From NCBI GenBank assembly GCA_037074615.1, contig CM073557.1:12788501-12852500 (forward strand): a stretch of DNA of 64,000 bases. Reading direction: 5' to 3'. A model generated the notes under the pieces. It did no database searches, was not told the DNA's origin, and worked only from the letters and a program-made list of their open reading frames with translations. Source of the DNA: Leucaena leucocephala. Its lineage: Eukaryota > Streptophyta > Magnoliopsida > Fabales > Fabaceae. Positions 1 to 10,760 of the stretch are shown piece by piece; the first letter of the stretch is position 1, and each line of letters starts with the position of its first letter. The position numbers were made by a program, and so were the translations under genes.

Positions 1-1174
1 GCAATGGATATGAGATTCTTGGAATAAACTGTATCAGATTGAGAAAGGAAAGGGAAGGATTAATAACTAAGGAAAGAATAGGGACTAAAAGGAAAATTTA
101 AAAGTTTGAAGGTAAAAAGTGAAAGTAGAAGAAAAAGAAGGGACGTAAATGCAACTAATGAAAAGTTCAGGGTCTAAAGTGCAATTATTCAAAAGTTGAG
201 GGACCTAAATGTAAATATGGAAAAGTTGTGCCAGAACAGGCCAAAAATGCCTAGAATCAGATTAGACCCAAATTTTACTAGTAGATAGACAAAAATATTC
301 CAGTCAGTTTAACGCAACACAGAATTTTGATTTGGGATCCTGATTAATTGATATAAATTTCTGAAGTCAGAAGGAATTATTACAGTATTTTTTAGATCTC
401 GGAATCAGATGAGACCTTACAGGAAATTCATATATTTAATATAAGAATTTATAAAATTGACAAAGTCAGAAAAGGAATCCTATAGAAGCCATACGGGATT
501 TTATAGTGAAATAAAATACCCGATAAATAGGATCAGGAGAGTTGTATTATGAATTGGGCCATAAAGGCAATACAGGAAATCACCCCATACCAAGGCCCAA
601 ATGGCGCCATCATGAGGCCATTAAGGTAACTGGACAGTTATGTGGATGGAGGTAATTTTGGTCATTTTGGACAGGCCAAAAACATGGGACATAGTATAAA
701 TATGATTATATAGAGCCAATATATGCCCTGAGGCAGTGTAAAGAAGGGTCAAATGATAATTAGGCCCTTAGGGTTACTATAGTGCAAAAAAGGACACTAA
801 GGGTATTTTGGTCATTTTCTAAGGGATGGATGGAAGATAAATACTTAGTATAACAATTTCAATGGTATGAGAAGCCTAGACATTAATTTCCAGGACATAA
901 TACATATATTGGTATATTATAAAAAAATTAGAAATAGAACATAGTCCAGTGGTTGTGGAACTGCACCAATTAGTACCAGATTGGACTAAAATTTTTCTAG
1001 AAGCTTCCTTACATGGGAAACACGCCACCTAACCCTCTTAGGTGCCCCATGAGCTGTCCCACATGATGTCATAATTATTCTTTTTAGAAAAAGTTAAATC
1101 CAAGATTAAATGTGAGCCCTTGGATCAAATAGTGACCAAATTAATCTTGGCCATCAATTTTAACCCAAATTTCT

Positions 1175-1183
1175 CTATAAATA
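1175..1183 (+). promoter_or_regulatory. TATA box of the A-type LTR
   Basis: CTATAAATA followed by a C run. The same box sits at the matching place in the sister LTR at 53548 and in the other long LTRs of the window. Transcription would start about 30 bases downstream, inside the LTR. Confidence 0.65.
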
Positions 1184-2210
1184 CCCCCCTATTCAGATCA
1201 TTTCGGTATGCATGGTGAACCATAGGGAAACTCTTGCAAAATTTCCATTCAACCAAGAAAGAAGCAACCAAAGTGAAGTAACAATCAAGGTAATCATCTC
1301 CCTTGATCTTGAGCTCTAGCAAGTTAGCTCATGGTTTTAAGGGGTTTTCATGCTATATTTCCCTTATGGTTGCTGCTGGAAGTGTTGCTCACATGTGATT
1401 AAAATATGAGTTTTATGTTATCGATAGTTTAGATAAGCATAAACAAGCTAGAATTAAGTGGTATAAGCTTGGGAATTCAAGTATGTTTGGATTTAGGGTT
1501 TTGTGTTCTTGCTGGAACTGTGCATGACACTATTAATATGATGGAATTTCATGATTTTAATGCTTCCAATTAATTTAAAATGGAAAATTGTGTGGGGATA
1601 AAGTAGGAGAACAAGTATTGGAAGCATTGGAATCAAAATGTGAATTTTTGGAAAACAAGAGCAAGCATATCGGTTTAGTACTGTAGCAATTGGTATGTTT
1701 TGATTTTGGAAATTCTGATTTCATGTTTGGATTCTACATGAAAAATTATGTGGAAATGAACCATGAGAATTTATTTTGGAAAGGTGGAAGTAGGAAACAT
1801 AAAGTAGAGAAAGAAAGGGAGTTAGTGAAAACCTAGTATTGGATTTGGTTTCAAGTTGAGTTGTAACTTGATATTATGTTGTAATGGCTAGGTTTTGACA
1901 TTTGTGAGGGAAGGAAAGCACTTCAAGAAGGTCTTGACCAAAATAGCTAAGAGGTAGGAAGGATACCTAATTATAACTCATGTTTGTTTAATTGTTTGCT
2001 TGCTTGTTGATTATGGTACTTGGTTGAGCTTGAGCTTATGTCATCATGTTATGATGAAGTATGAATGATTGCAACTCATTGCAAGTTATGTCATGACAAT
2101 ATGCATGTTAGAGTTTGCTTATGTACCATAATGAAGTAGCTCCCATCTCATGATAACATGTTAAGCATCCAATTATTCATGCATGATATTATGGTTTGTG
2201 TAACTTGCTA

Positions 2211-2231
2211 TTGGGATTTCCATGAAATCTC
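2211..2231 (+). other. LTR hairpin box, A-type version
   Basis: Left arm TGGGATTT and right arm AAATCTCA surround a five-base loop, giving eight pairs with one G-U if transcribed. It is the positional counterpart of the perfect hairpins in the other long LTRs. Confidence 0.45.
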
Positions 2232-3528
2232 ATTCCTTCCACATGCATAACTATGTTTTAGGTGCTGGATCCTCTCAAGGGAAGAGAGTAAATGTTGATG
2301 AATAAGTTTGTATAATAAGTTACATGACTTACATGACACTATAGGATGATATGCTAGTATGCATGGTGTATGTTTTTATAACCCTGTTCTAAGGCAGTGG
2401 TGATGTGACGGTGATTATGATGCTTAAATCAACGAGTTTTAGTTTGAAATTTGGCATGATTAAAGTTAAGATACATATATTTGAATGAAGACTAAGAAAC
2501 CCTCATTTGGATAAGTATCCGAATTGTTATGATTTTCCAAAGTTGGAAGTAAGATCTGGAATTGAGATAAAATGAGTGCTAAGAGGCAGTGATGCTCACG
2601 CAATGATTTTATATATCAAATGAATGATGTTTTCTATGAAATTTTATGAAATTAAAGAGGATGTATAGATATTCAAATCTATAGGTAACACAGTTCATTT
2701 GGATAAGTAACCAAAGAGAAATGAATTTTTGAAGTTAAGCAAAGAAACTGGAACTTCCAAATTTGTACCAAATAAATAGTGATTTATAACCAATAAACTG
2801 ATTTCATATGGACAAGAAAACCTAATTTTCATATTTTTTCCTCAAATTTATATGAAACAGATTTTATTAGAAATTGGAACCACATTATTTTGATTTTTCT
2901 ACAATTAATTAAGAATTTTCAAAGTAGGGTACATGTTCTGGAATTAACAAGTGAACAGTAAAAGTGAACAGTACCCGAGAGCAATTCTTTTGGAAATGAA
3001 TATTTTCAAAGCAAATGATCATGTAATTGGTTCTAATCACTTATAATGGAGTATAATTGAGGTTAAAAATAAGGATGTGACACAAAGAGGGGTGAAATGA
3101 CAACTATGCCCTTAGGGTCAATATAGTGCAAGAAATGACACCAAGGGTATTTTGGTTATTTCCTAAGGGATCTGTAATTAAGTTGTGGCCTAGTACAAGT
3201 ATGTCAATGGTGTGAGAAGCCTAGACATTGATTTCTAGGACATAATATATATCCTGGAATATTATAAAAAATTACGAACAGAAAACAATCTGGTTGCTGT
3301 GAAACTGCTCTGATCGGTATCGGATTAGACTGAAATTTTTCCATAAGCTTCCTACCATGATAATTTCGACACATAAGCCCATGAAGTGTCCCTTGAGTTG
3401 TCCTTTATGGTGTCATGATGATGTCATAATTACATTTTTGAAAAAGTAAAATCCAAGATTAAATGTGAGCCCTTAGATCAAATAGTAAGCAAATCAATCT
3501 TGGCCATTGATTTCCACCAAGATTTTTT

Positions 3529-3537
3529 CTATAAATA
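3529..3537 (+). promoter_or_regulatory. TATA box in the 5' LTR of element G
   Basis: CTATAAATA followed by CCCC, conserved in position in LTRs A, B', E, F, H, I and J. The matching part of the G 3' LTR is deleted, so this is the only promoter copy left to G. Confidence 0.65.
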
Positions 3538-3656
3538 CCCCTTAATTTCTGCAGCAAACCGTAAGTTCATGGACCCTTGGGGAACTCTTGCAAAATGAAA
3601 ACTCAAGCCAAGATAAAGAAGATTCAAGGTACCAAAGTTCAAGCAAGCTAGAGATT

Positions 3657-3666
3657 AAAGGTAAGC
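3657..3666 (+). other. Candidate 5' splice site in the LTR leader
   Basis: AAAG followed by GTAAGC lies about 100 bases after the predicted transcription start. Equivalent GTAAG-type sites occur, on the sense strand of each LTR, near 6429, 28897 and 58009. H has a mutated version (GATAAGC) near 61517. The use of this site is inferred only. Confidence 0.35.
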
Positions 3667-4445
3667 AATCTCTCATAGCTTATTTTCCTTTGATTTGGGA
3701 GCTTGAACTTAGGGTTTTCATGGGAGAAAAGTTTATTTTTCTCTAAGCGGAGGTGCTGCCCAAAAACCATAGATGAAAGGGGAAAGAATAAATTAAAGTT
3801 AGAAACTTATGATTGAAGCTTAAACAAGCTAGTTAAGTGATTGGTTGTTGAATCAAGTTTATATTCTTGACTTTGCCATGGTGTGCCCTATTCGGTCTGC
3901 ACTGTTCATGAGGGAAGGAAATAGAATTTCAATGATTTAATGCTTTCATTGAGTTTATATGATGATTTTGTGTAGGATTGGAAAGGTTTTGAACCTTGGA
4001 AACATTAAAATCTCCAGGTTGTAGTCTTTGAGATTCCTTACGGTCACTGTTCACTCGCATGAACAGTGATTGGAATTTCATGATTTTGATGGTTTCAATT
4101 GTTTTAAAATGAAAAGTTGTGTGTGGTCAAGTGGAGAAACAAGTATGGGAAGCATTAGAATCAAAATGAGAATTTTTGAAAGAATTGTATGCTTATGTTC
4201 AGTTATGTACAACAGGCCATGAAGGAGCTGGAATTTCATGATTCTAAGCTCATAAATGGATTCAAAAGATGAAATTGTGTAGGGTAAAGTCAAGACATCA
4301 ATTGGTTCAAGAGCCAAGTGGATTAGTGAAGATTAGAGAAAGTTATGTCAATAAAGAGTGTAACAAAGTTAGTTTTGAATATGGTTGGAGTTCATGAGTC
4401 CTAATGAGTTATGTGATGAATATGAATGTGTTTAGGACCATGAAA

Positions 4446-4597
4446 TGTAACATCCTTACTTTTATACGTCTTAGGGACCATTTAGTAGCATTTAGAACCA
4501 CTTATAAGACCTTGGAAGAAATGTAACATCCTTACTTTCATACGTTTTAGGGATAATTCAGTAGCATCTAAAACCACTTACAATACCTTGGAAGTCC
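4446..4597 (-). repeat. 76-bp direct duplication of an LTR terminus
   Basis: Bases 4446-4521 and 4522-4597 both start TGTAACATCC and are clearly similar over 76 bases, including the words for a TTAGGG box and an AACCACTTA box. Either the end of LTR B' was duplicated, or it inserted beside a leftover end of an older copy. Confidence 0.75.
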
Positions 4598-5286
4598 ATT
4601 AGCCAAATCTGGAATTTTACTCTTTCTCGGGTTATTGTTCATATGGTATTCCAGATTACGTAACGAACTTTGAAAAATCATAATTAATTCTAGAAAAACC
4701 AAAATAAAGTGTTTCAAAAAGATACATGAAGATAACATCTTTAATTTTGAGGTAAAAATAATTTCCAGACCAAATGATTAGCCAATTAATACAGTTTATT
4801 CGTTGAAGTTTTCTGTTCATTTGGTCAAAAACTCTACAAGTAGATTCTGGTCCCTTACTTTGGAAATTCATTTCTCTTAATATACACATCCAATTGAAAC
4901 GTTCTATATATTCATTTAAAACTCTGGATGTGTGCTACATGCTCATAAAATTTCATGAAATAATTCCTTCATTTGCTAGGTCAAACTGAAGCCATAACAA
5001 AACTACTCCAAGACCTACATTTTTACCGTTTCATTTTCTTTTCTTTCATTTCCAATAATTGTTCAAGCATGTATAAGACATCAAATAAACTTCTTAATAT
5101 TCATATACATCATGTACATATGCCATAATCATTACAAATAGTTTAATCTCATAAATAGACACTTTACATGGCATTTACATACATGGATCATTAATAGCAT
5201 ATGCTATCCTTTCTTCCATTCTTTAGCTTTTCTCCATGTATACCTTTTCCATCATACTTGACCTAAATTGGTTGGTTATGGGAGAG

Positions 5287-5306
5287 TGAGATTATAGGGA
5301 ATCTCA
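5287..5306 (+). other. LTR hairpin box in B'
   Basis: Arms TGAGATT and AATCTCA with the six-base loop ATAGGG, a perfect seven-pair inverted repeat. It lies at the position of the box found in the other long LTRs. Confidence 0.5.
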
Positions 5307-6553
5307 AATGCAAACATTACCACTTAAATATGCAAGATGGATGCTAATGCATGATTTGTAATTTTATTAAACTTTCTTTGATTAGTGACATGCCATCATG
5401 CTATATACTTTCACATAAAGTGCATGGCCATGGAAAACATGTTATTCACAATACATTCAACATCATTTATCATGTCACAACATCATTCAAATATCATATA
5501 CATGTCAATGCATAAGCATACCACATCAAGCACATAAAGAGGTAAGTTCACTACCTTATAGACTTGACTTTCTTTCATTTTATCTTGCTTCTTTCTTCTC
5601 ACATCTCTTGGACATGTGGCTGCCTCTTTTGGAGCATACCAACCAATCCCTAACATCACATAACCATTCATCCATTGCCATCTAATTTCTTTGAGCATTA
5701 AACTTACTTTAACTAACATAACTCCCTCTTGAACATTAAGCTCATTTACTTTCCTTAATCTTAACTAATGGATTTAGTATTTGAATCAATTGATGTCTTG
5801 ACTTTACCCTACACATTTTCATCTTTCAAATTCATTTATGACCTTAGAATAATGAAATTCCAGCTCCTTCATGGCCTGCTGTACAGAACTGAACATAGGC
5901 ATACAATTCTTTTAAAAAATTCTCATTTTGATTCTAATGCTTCCCATACTTGTTTCTCCACTTTACCCCACACAACTTTTTATTTTAAAACCATTGGAAC
6001 CATCAAAATCATGAAATTCGAATCACTGTTCATGCGTGTGAACAGTAATAGAGAAGGGTTTCAAAAACTACAATCTTGGAATTTCAATGCTTTCAAGGTT
6101 CAAAACCTTTCCAATCCTACACAAAATCATCATCTAAATTGAATTGAAGCATTAAATCATTGAAATTCAATTTCCTTCCCTCATGAACAGTGCAGAACGA
6201 ACAGATTCACTCTTGGCAAAGTCAAGAATATCAACTTGATTCAACAACCAATCACTCAACTAGCTTGTTTAAGCTTCAACCATATTTTTCTAACTTTAAT
6301 TTCTTCTTTCCCCTTTCATCTAAGGTTTTTGGGCAGCACCACCCCTTAGAGAAAACTCAACTTTCCCCATGAAAACCCTAAGTTCAAGCTCCCAAATCAA
6401 AGGAAAATAAGCTAGGAGAGATTGCTTACCTTTAATCTCTAGCTTGCTTGAACTTTGGTACCTTGAATCTTCTTTGTGTTGGCTTGAGTTTTCATTTTGC
6501 AAGAGTTTCCCCAAGGGTTCATGAATCCACGGTTTTGGTGCAGAATGAGGGGG

Positions 6554-6562
6554 TATTTATAG
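6554..6562 (-). promoter_or_regulatory. TATA box of LTR B'
   Basis: Reverse strand reads CTATAAATA then a C run, the lineage TATA box. A GTAAGC donor-like site follows downstream near 6429 on the minus strand. Confidence 0.6.
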
Positions 6563-6830
6563 CCAAAATCCATGAAAAATGAATGGCTAAGATTGATTTG
6601 GTAACTATTTGATCTAAAGGCCTATATTTAATCTTGGATTTAACTTTTTCTAAAAGAATAATTATGACATCATGTGGGACAGCTCAAGGGACACCTCATT
6701 GGGGTATGTGGCGTGCTTACCATGCCAGGAAGCTTCTAGAAAAATTTTAGTCCAATTCGATTCTGATCAGAGCAGTTTCACAGCAACCGGATTGTTTTCT
6801 ATTCCTAATTTTTTTATAATATACCGGGTT

Positions 6831-7500
6831 ATGTATTATGTCTTGGAAATCAATGTATAGGCTTCTCATGCCATTGAAAATTATATACTAAATATTTATC
6901 TGCCATCCATCCATTGGGATATGACCAAAATACCCCTGATGTCTATTCTTGCACTGTACTAGCCCTAAGGGCATAATTGTCATTTTACCCCTTTTTATAC
7001 TATGTCAGATTGTATCTGGGCTCTAATTAATCCTCTTTATAATATATGACACATTTTTGGCCTGTCCAAAATGACCAAAATGACCTCCATCTAACACTGG
7101 TACAGTATGGGCATCAGGGGCATTTTTGTAATTTTGCACTTTTACAGTATGGGCATCAAGGGATATGTATTTTGTCCTAGAAATCAACTTCTAGGATCCT
7201 CATACCATTGAAATTGATATACTGAATATTTATCTGCTATCCATCCCTTAGAAAATGACCAAAATGCCCTTGGTATCCTTTCTTGTGTTGTACTAACCTT
7301 AAGGGCATAATTGTTATTTCACCCCTCTTTGTGCTATATCAGGGCGTATACTAGCTCAACTAATTATATTTATACCATGTACCACATTTTTAGCCTATCC
7401 TAGATGACCAAAATGCCCTTCATCCATCTCTGGTATAATCTGGGCATCTAGGGGCATTTTTGTAATTTCACACTTTTTATGGGCACTGGCCTCTTCTACT
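6831..7500 (-). repeat. 334-bp tandem duplication inside LTR B'
   Basis: ATGTATT at 6831 and again at 7165 start two copies of the same stretch. Each runs through a CATACCATTGA-like box, a TATCTGC-CATCCATCC box, a CTAAGGGCATAATTGT box and a GGGCAT-(C/A)GGGGCATTTTTGTAATTT box. The other long LTRs of the window hold one copy (for example 63480-63810 and 14540-14880). It accounts for most of the extra length of this LTR. Confidence 0.8.
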
Positions 7501-8197
7501 GATAGACTGGTACCCTAGGTTTTAGACCCTTCTTGGCGTCATCATGGGCCTATATATGAGGTCATCTGATCTCATTCTATCCAGGCTTACATACCGATAA
7601 ATTCCATTATCGAATCACGGGTGTTATCAAACTCTCGTCAAAATTTACTAATATGTAAATAACTTTTTATGCAGAACTTCTTCTAGAGTTCTGTCAGATC
7701 CAGGACATCTAAAACTATAGGGCACACTTTCCTGTAATTTGCCCACTTATATCTGAAGTCCATGAAATCTGATAAAATTTCAGATAACTTTTAGACTATC
7801 AAATAAATATCTGCTGTCTGAAGCCCAAATAAAATTTCTGTATCATGTCAGATTAACCAGCATATCTTCCTCTATTTACTGATGGAATGTGGGACTGAAA
7901 AACTTTCAGACAGTTATAACCCTTTTCGGGCTGATCTTTATATAATTTCAATTTTGCCCTGAACTTTTTACTTAATTTCATTTAAGTCCCTTAACTTTTG
8001 AAAATTACCACTTTTTGGCCAAATCTTGTTTCTACTTTAACTTTTGGCCTTTAACCTTTTCTAATTTTTGTTTTAGTCCTTCTGTTTCTTCAAGACCCAT
8101 CTAACCTTTATGTTTTCTTCTGATCTTCATCATAATTCTTTCTAAACCTCTTTCTACTATCAGTACTATACGGATAGGGAAAAATTAGGATATGACA

Positions 8198-8559
8198 TAT
8201 ACCAAGATAAATGAATTTTCAAAATAAGGGACCAGAATCTGTTTCCAGAGTTTTTAACCAAATGAACAGTAAACTTTAACAAATAAACTGTATTAATTAG
8301 CTAATCATTTGGTCTGGAAATTATTTTTTCCTTAAAGTTTAAGATGTTATCTTCAAGTAGCTTTTTGAACCACTTCATTTCTATATTTCTAGAATTAATT
8401 ATGATTTTTTGAAATTTGTTGCGTAATCTGGAATACCATATGAACAGTAACTCGAGCAAGAGTAAATTTCAGATTTGGCTAATGGACTTCCAAGGTCTTG
8501 TAAGTGGTTCCAAATGGTACTGAATGGTCCCTAAGACGTATAAAAGTAAGGATGTTACA
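8198..8559 (+). mobile_element. 3' end of the 5' LTR of element G
   Basis: Matches 16275-16637 of the G 3' LTR and ends GTAAGGATGTTACA directly before a primer binding site. Its left part is cut off by B'. Relative to the 3' LTR, about 600 bases between the two remaining pieces of this 5' LTR are missing. Confidence 0.8.
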
Positions 8560-8562
8560 TTT

Positions 8563-8574
8563 TGGTATTAGAGT
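8563..8574 (+). other. Primer binding site of G
   Basis: TGGTATTAGAG lies four bases after the LTR end. It differs from the plant initiator-tRNA-Met complement by one C to T, and element E has the same T. Confidence 0.75.
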
Positions 8575-8700
8575 AAATAATTCTGGCTTAAGAAATGCTC
8601 TGAATATATTATTTATGGACTGATATGAGATTATTCCCAGACCCTAACCCTAAACAGTAAGTATTTTGTTAAGTTAGGGTATGTTATGGGATGGTTAATA

Positions 8701-8716
8701 TTGCTTAATTAAGCAA
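8701..8716 (+). other. 16-bp perfect palindrome between PBS and ORF1
   Basis: TTGCTTAATTAAGCAA is its own reverse complement. The counterpart in E (27548-27563) keeps seven-base arms. A possible splice acceptor (TTGCAG) follows at 8720-8725, just before the ORF1 start. Confidence 0.6.
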
Positions 8717-8733
8717 ATGTTGCAGGAATAGAT

Positions 8734-9613
8734 ATGAGATTCCACATGGTTAAGTCAGATGCTTCAGTTAATAAGGGAAACCCCAGGCTAGTAGTGATAT
8801 ATGGATATGGTGTACATCCAGACTTTGATCATCCCTCAGACAATGAAGAGAGTTCAGATGAAAGTATAAGGGATCAATCAGGAAAGTCTACAGTAGATTG
8901 TCCCATAGATATTTCTGTAGAATCAAACCTGCAGTCTGGAGGTGATGTAGAGATTCCTTCTGAAGCCATGAATGCATCAGATATTGTTGAGTCTAGTGAC
9001 TCTACATAGTATGAGGATTATTAGAGTGCCCTCTAACCCTGATGTAAGCTCTATTCCTCTGATGAGAGGATAGATTATGGCTGAGGAAGATGAGTACTGG
9101 TACTGGATTAAGGGTCGACCAGCTAGCATTCCTCCTTGACCAGAGTTTAAGGATAGAATTATTATGAGTAATAGATCATGGTCCCCTAATTCAGATATCC
9201 AGTCAGAGTTTATGATAGTTCTTGTCCATTCCCAAAGTCCAGGAATATGTGACTTTATAGAGGAAGATTAGTGGGATGTTCTTGGTCCTAGTCAACCCCA
9301 ACCTTCTTTTTTAAAGATAGTTAGTGTTGACCGTATTGGTCTAAAGAAAGTTGTGGAGAGTGACTTACTCAGTCCAGGTCAAGAGATGGATAGAAGTAGA
9401 GATTAAGAATAGACAGTTTACATGCAGTTCCTCAATGCCGTAGCAGGGATGATAAGCAGATATATGATACAGGGCTTTAACCTAAATCAAGTTTACGCTC
9501 TAGCAGACTCACATGGGATAGTAATAAGTCAGATACTAACATATATCCCTACATAGCATATAAAGTTAAGTGAGTATTTGGCAAATGATCTGCCAACTGA
9601 TATATAGGGGTGA
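8734..9613 (+). pseudogene. ORF1 of element G, unknown protein, decayed
   Basis: I do not recognise this protein. The first 91 codons are open, starting MRFHMVKSD and rich in D, E and S (for example HPSDNEESSDES). After a one-base frameshift the next frame continues from MAEEDEYWYW near 9077, through GRPASIPP, SRYMIQGFNLNQ and LANDLPTD, to a TGA at 9611. There are about five in-frame stops on the way. The minus-strand copy in E encodes the same series of motifs and also stops at the equivalent place, so the ancestor had one protein of about 295 residues. It has no zinc knuckle, no aspartic protease motif and no membrane segment that I can see. Its place, the first frame after the PBS, is where gag normally lies. 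It may be a diverged gag N-terminal part or an accessory protein. Confidence 0.55.
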
Positions 9614-10570
9614 TACTTCTGTATGCAAAAGTATGTGCAGCCCATGATTTCTAAGAAACAATGTAAAGAGAGATGAGGGGTAATGTAAATATGTTAAGTG
9701 TAAGATGAATACATAGAAGTATGACAGTTAGAATGTACCCCAAATATATGATTGACATGCATGCATGTATGTATAAATGTTATAGAGACATAAAAGGTGA
9801 TGGTTAGAAGTACCAGGCAAGTGAAGTCATAATGAGTTAAGCCACAGGTCACAACAGATAATTACATAAACTCTTGGTTGTGGCAAGTAAAGACCATTGA
9901 TCGCAACAGGAATTTTTTGACCTGTTAGGCCGTGATGGAAGATGACCTATGGTTACTAAGGAAGAATATAAAGAATATGAGATGCGGCTAGCAAGTACTC
10001 AAGTGGCGACTAAAATGCACAGAGATCTAACGATAGGGAATGAAGATGTTGACCTCACTAAAGGTTATCAGTTAGAGGTTTAGCATAGAGTGTAGGCAAG
10101 CTAGACAGTCCGATGCACTGAGATACAGAAGATCAGTTTAAGAAAATATTTAGAAGTAGATCCTCCGTATGATTATCAAGAGTTAATCTACATTACAAAA
10201 TACTTTGTGCAGCTAGTCTCTTTTGAATATAATGATAAGAAGTTAGAATGAGACTTGCCTAAGAATGATCTAATACATGGCTTAATTATAAAGACGTGAT
10301 GATTAATATATACAAAGTTAATATTCCCAAACAAAGGGATCCTATCATGAAGAGACAGTAACCTATCACGCCTAGGGTAGAGCAACTAGAGAACAAAAAT
10401 AGTAATGCTAGGTGATGAATGAGATCCAAGTAACTTAAATTAGTCAGGTTATAAAGACAGACCAGAAAGGAATCATAGTCTAGTCAAAAATAGATTGGGA
10501 CTAATAGACAGAAAGAGTTAAGAGATACAGAGAGATATAGAAGTTACTCCATATGAGATGGAGAGTGATT

Positions 10571-10760
10571 CGGTCACTTGAAAAGTTTTTCTCGAAGAGT
10601 TTAAAAAGAGCATTCCTCTCAATTAGAGAGAGAGGTGAGCATGAGGCTAAGGGTTAGAGCAAAGGAAAGAGAACCCTTTTGATGGATACTAAATCGAGTT
10701 CATTCATATGAACCTTGAGGCTTAGTAAGAGTTACTTTATCTCGCCTGTTAGTAATCTAG
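10571..10760 (+). pseudogene. Possible gag-like fragment, very decayed
   Basis: Read in one frame, this gives FFSKSLKRAFLS followed by arginine- and glutamate-rich sequence. The E copy (about 18690-18850, minus strand) gives FFSNSLQEAFLS and then KPFDEYLAKF. F has a short piece of the same region (39039-39084). The order of an FF-x-L block, a short basic part and an EY-x-KF block is reminiscent of the retrotransposon gag domain. Stops and frameshifts interrupt every copy. This is a weak resemblance seen by eye, not a domain assignment. Confidence 0.25.

Larger units (their letters stand above)
1..3082 (+). mobile_element. A-type long LTR, 5' end outside window
   Basis: Base 1 aligns with base 52296 of the complete LTR at 52250-55460, so about 46 bases are missing to the left. 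Similarity runs to a terminal GGATGTGACA at 3082. After that point the sequence switches abruptly to a different LTR (3083 on matches 14706 on). It has a TATA box at 1175 and no protein. Only one junction is visible, so it could be a solo LTR or one end of an element. Identity as an LTR is sure; the target duplication cannot be tested. Confidence 0.88.
3083..4445 (+). mobile_element. Segment of the 5' LTR of element G
   Basis: This matches 14706-15660 of the G 3' LTR in order and orientation, but also contains the TATA-box segment that the 3' LTR has lost. It is bounded on the left by the inserted A-type LTR and on the right by an opposite-strand LTR that begins TGTAACATCC. The same 5' LTR resumes at 8198. 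The short minus-strand reading frame inside it is antisense LTR sequence, not a gene. Confidence 0.75.
4522..8197 (-). mobile_element. Long LTR B', minus orientation, probable solo LTR
   Basis: On the minus strand it runs from TGTCATATCCTAATTTTTCC (8197) to GGATGTTACA (4522), the termini of the long-LTR lineage. The neighbours are pieces of the oppositely oriented G 5' LTR, so it looks inserted there. No PBS or PPT flanks it. Flanks AGAAA and TATAC are not a duplication, which fits a deletion of several hundred bases of G at this point. It is longer than its relatives (3676 bp) because of an internal 334-bp duplication. Confidence 0.78.

Noticed and set aside
5768..6142. 124-codon frame whose translation is echoed at 15235-15543 and 4078-4317
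   Set aside because: All three are antisense to their LTR and are similar only because the LTRs are copies. Equivalent places in the E, F and I LTRs are interrupted by stops.
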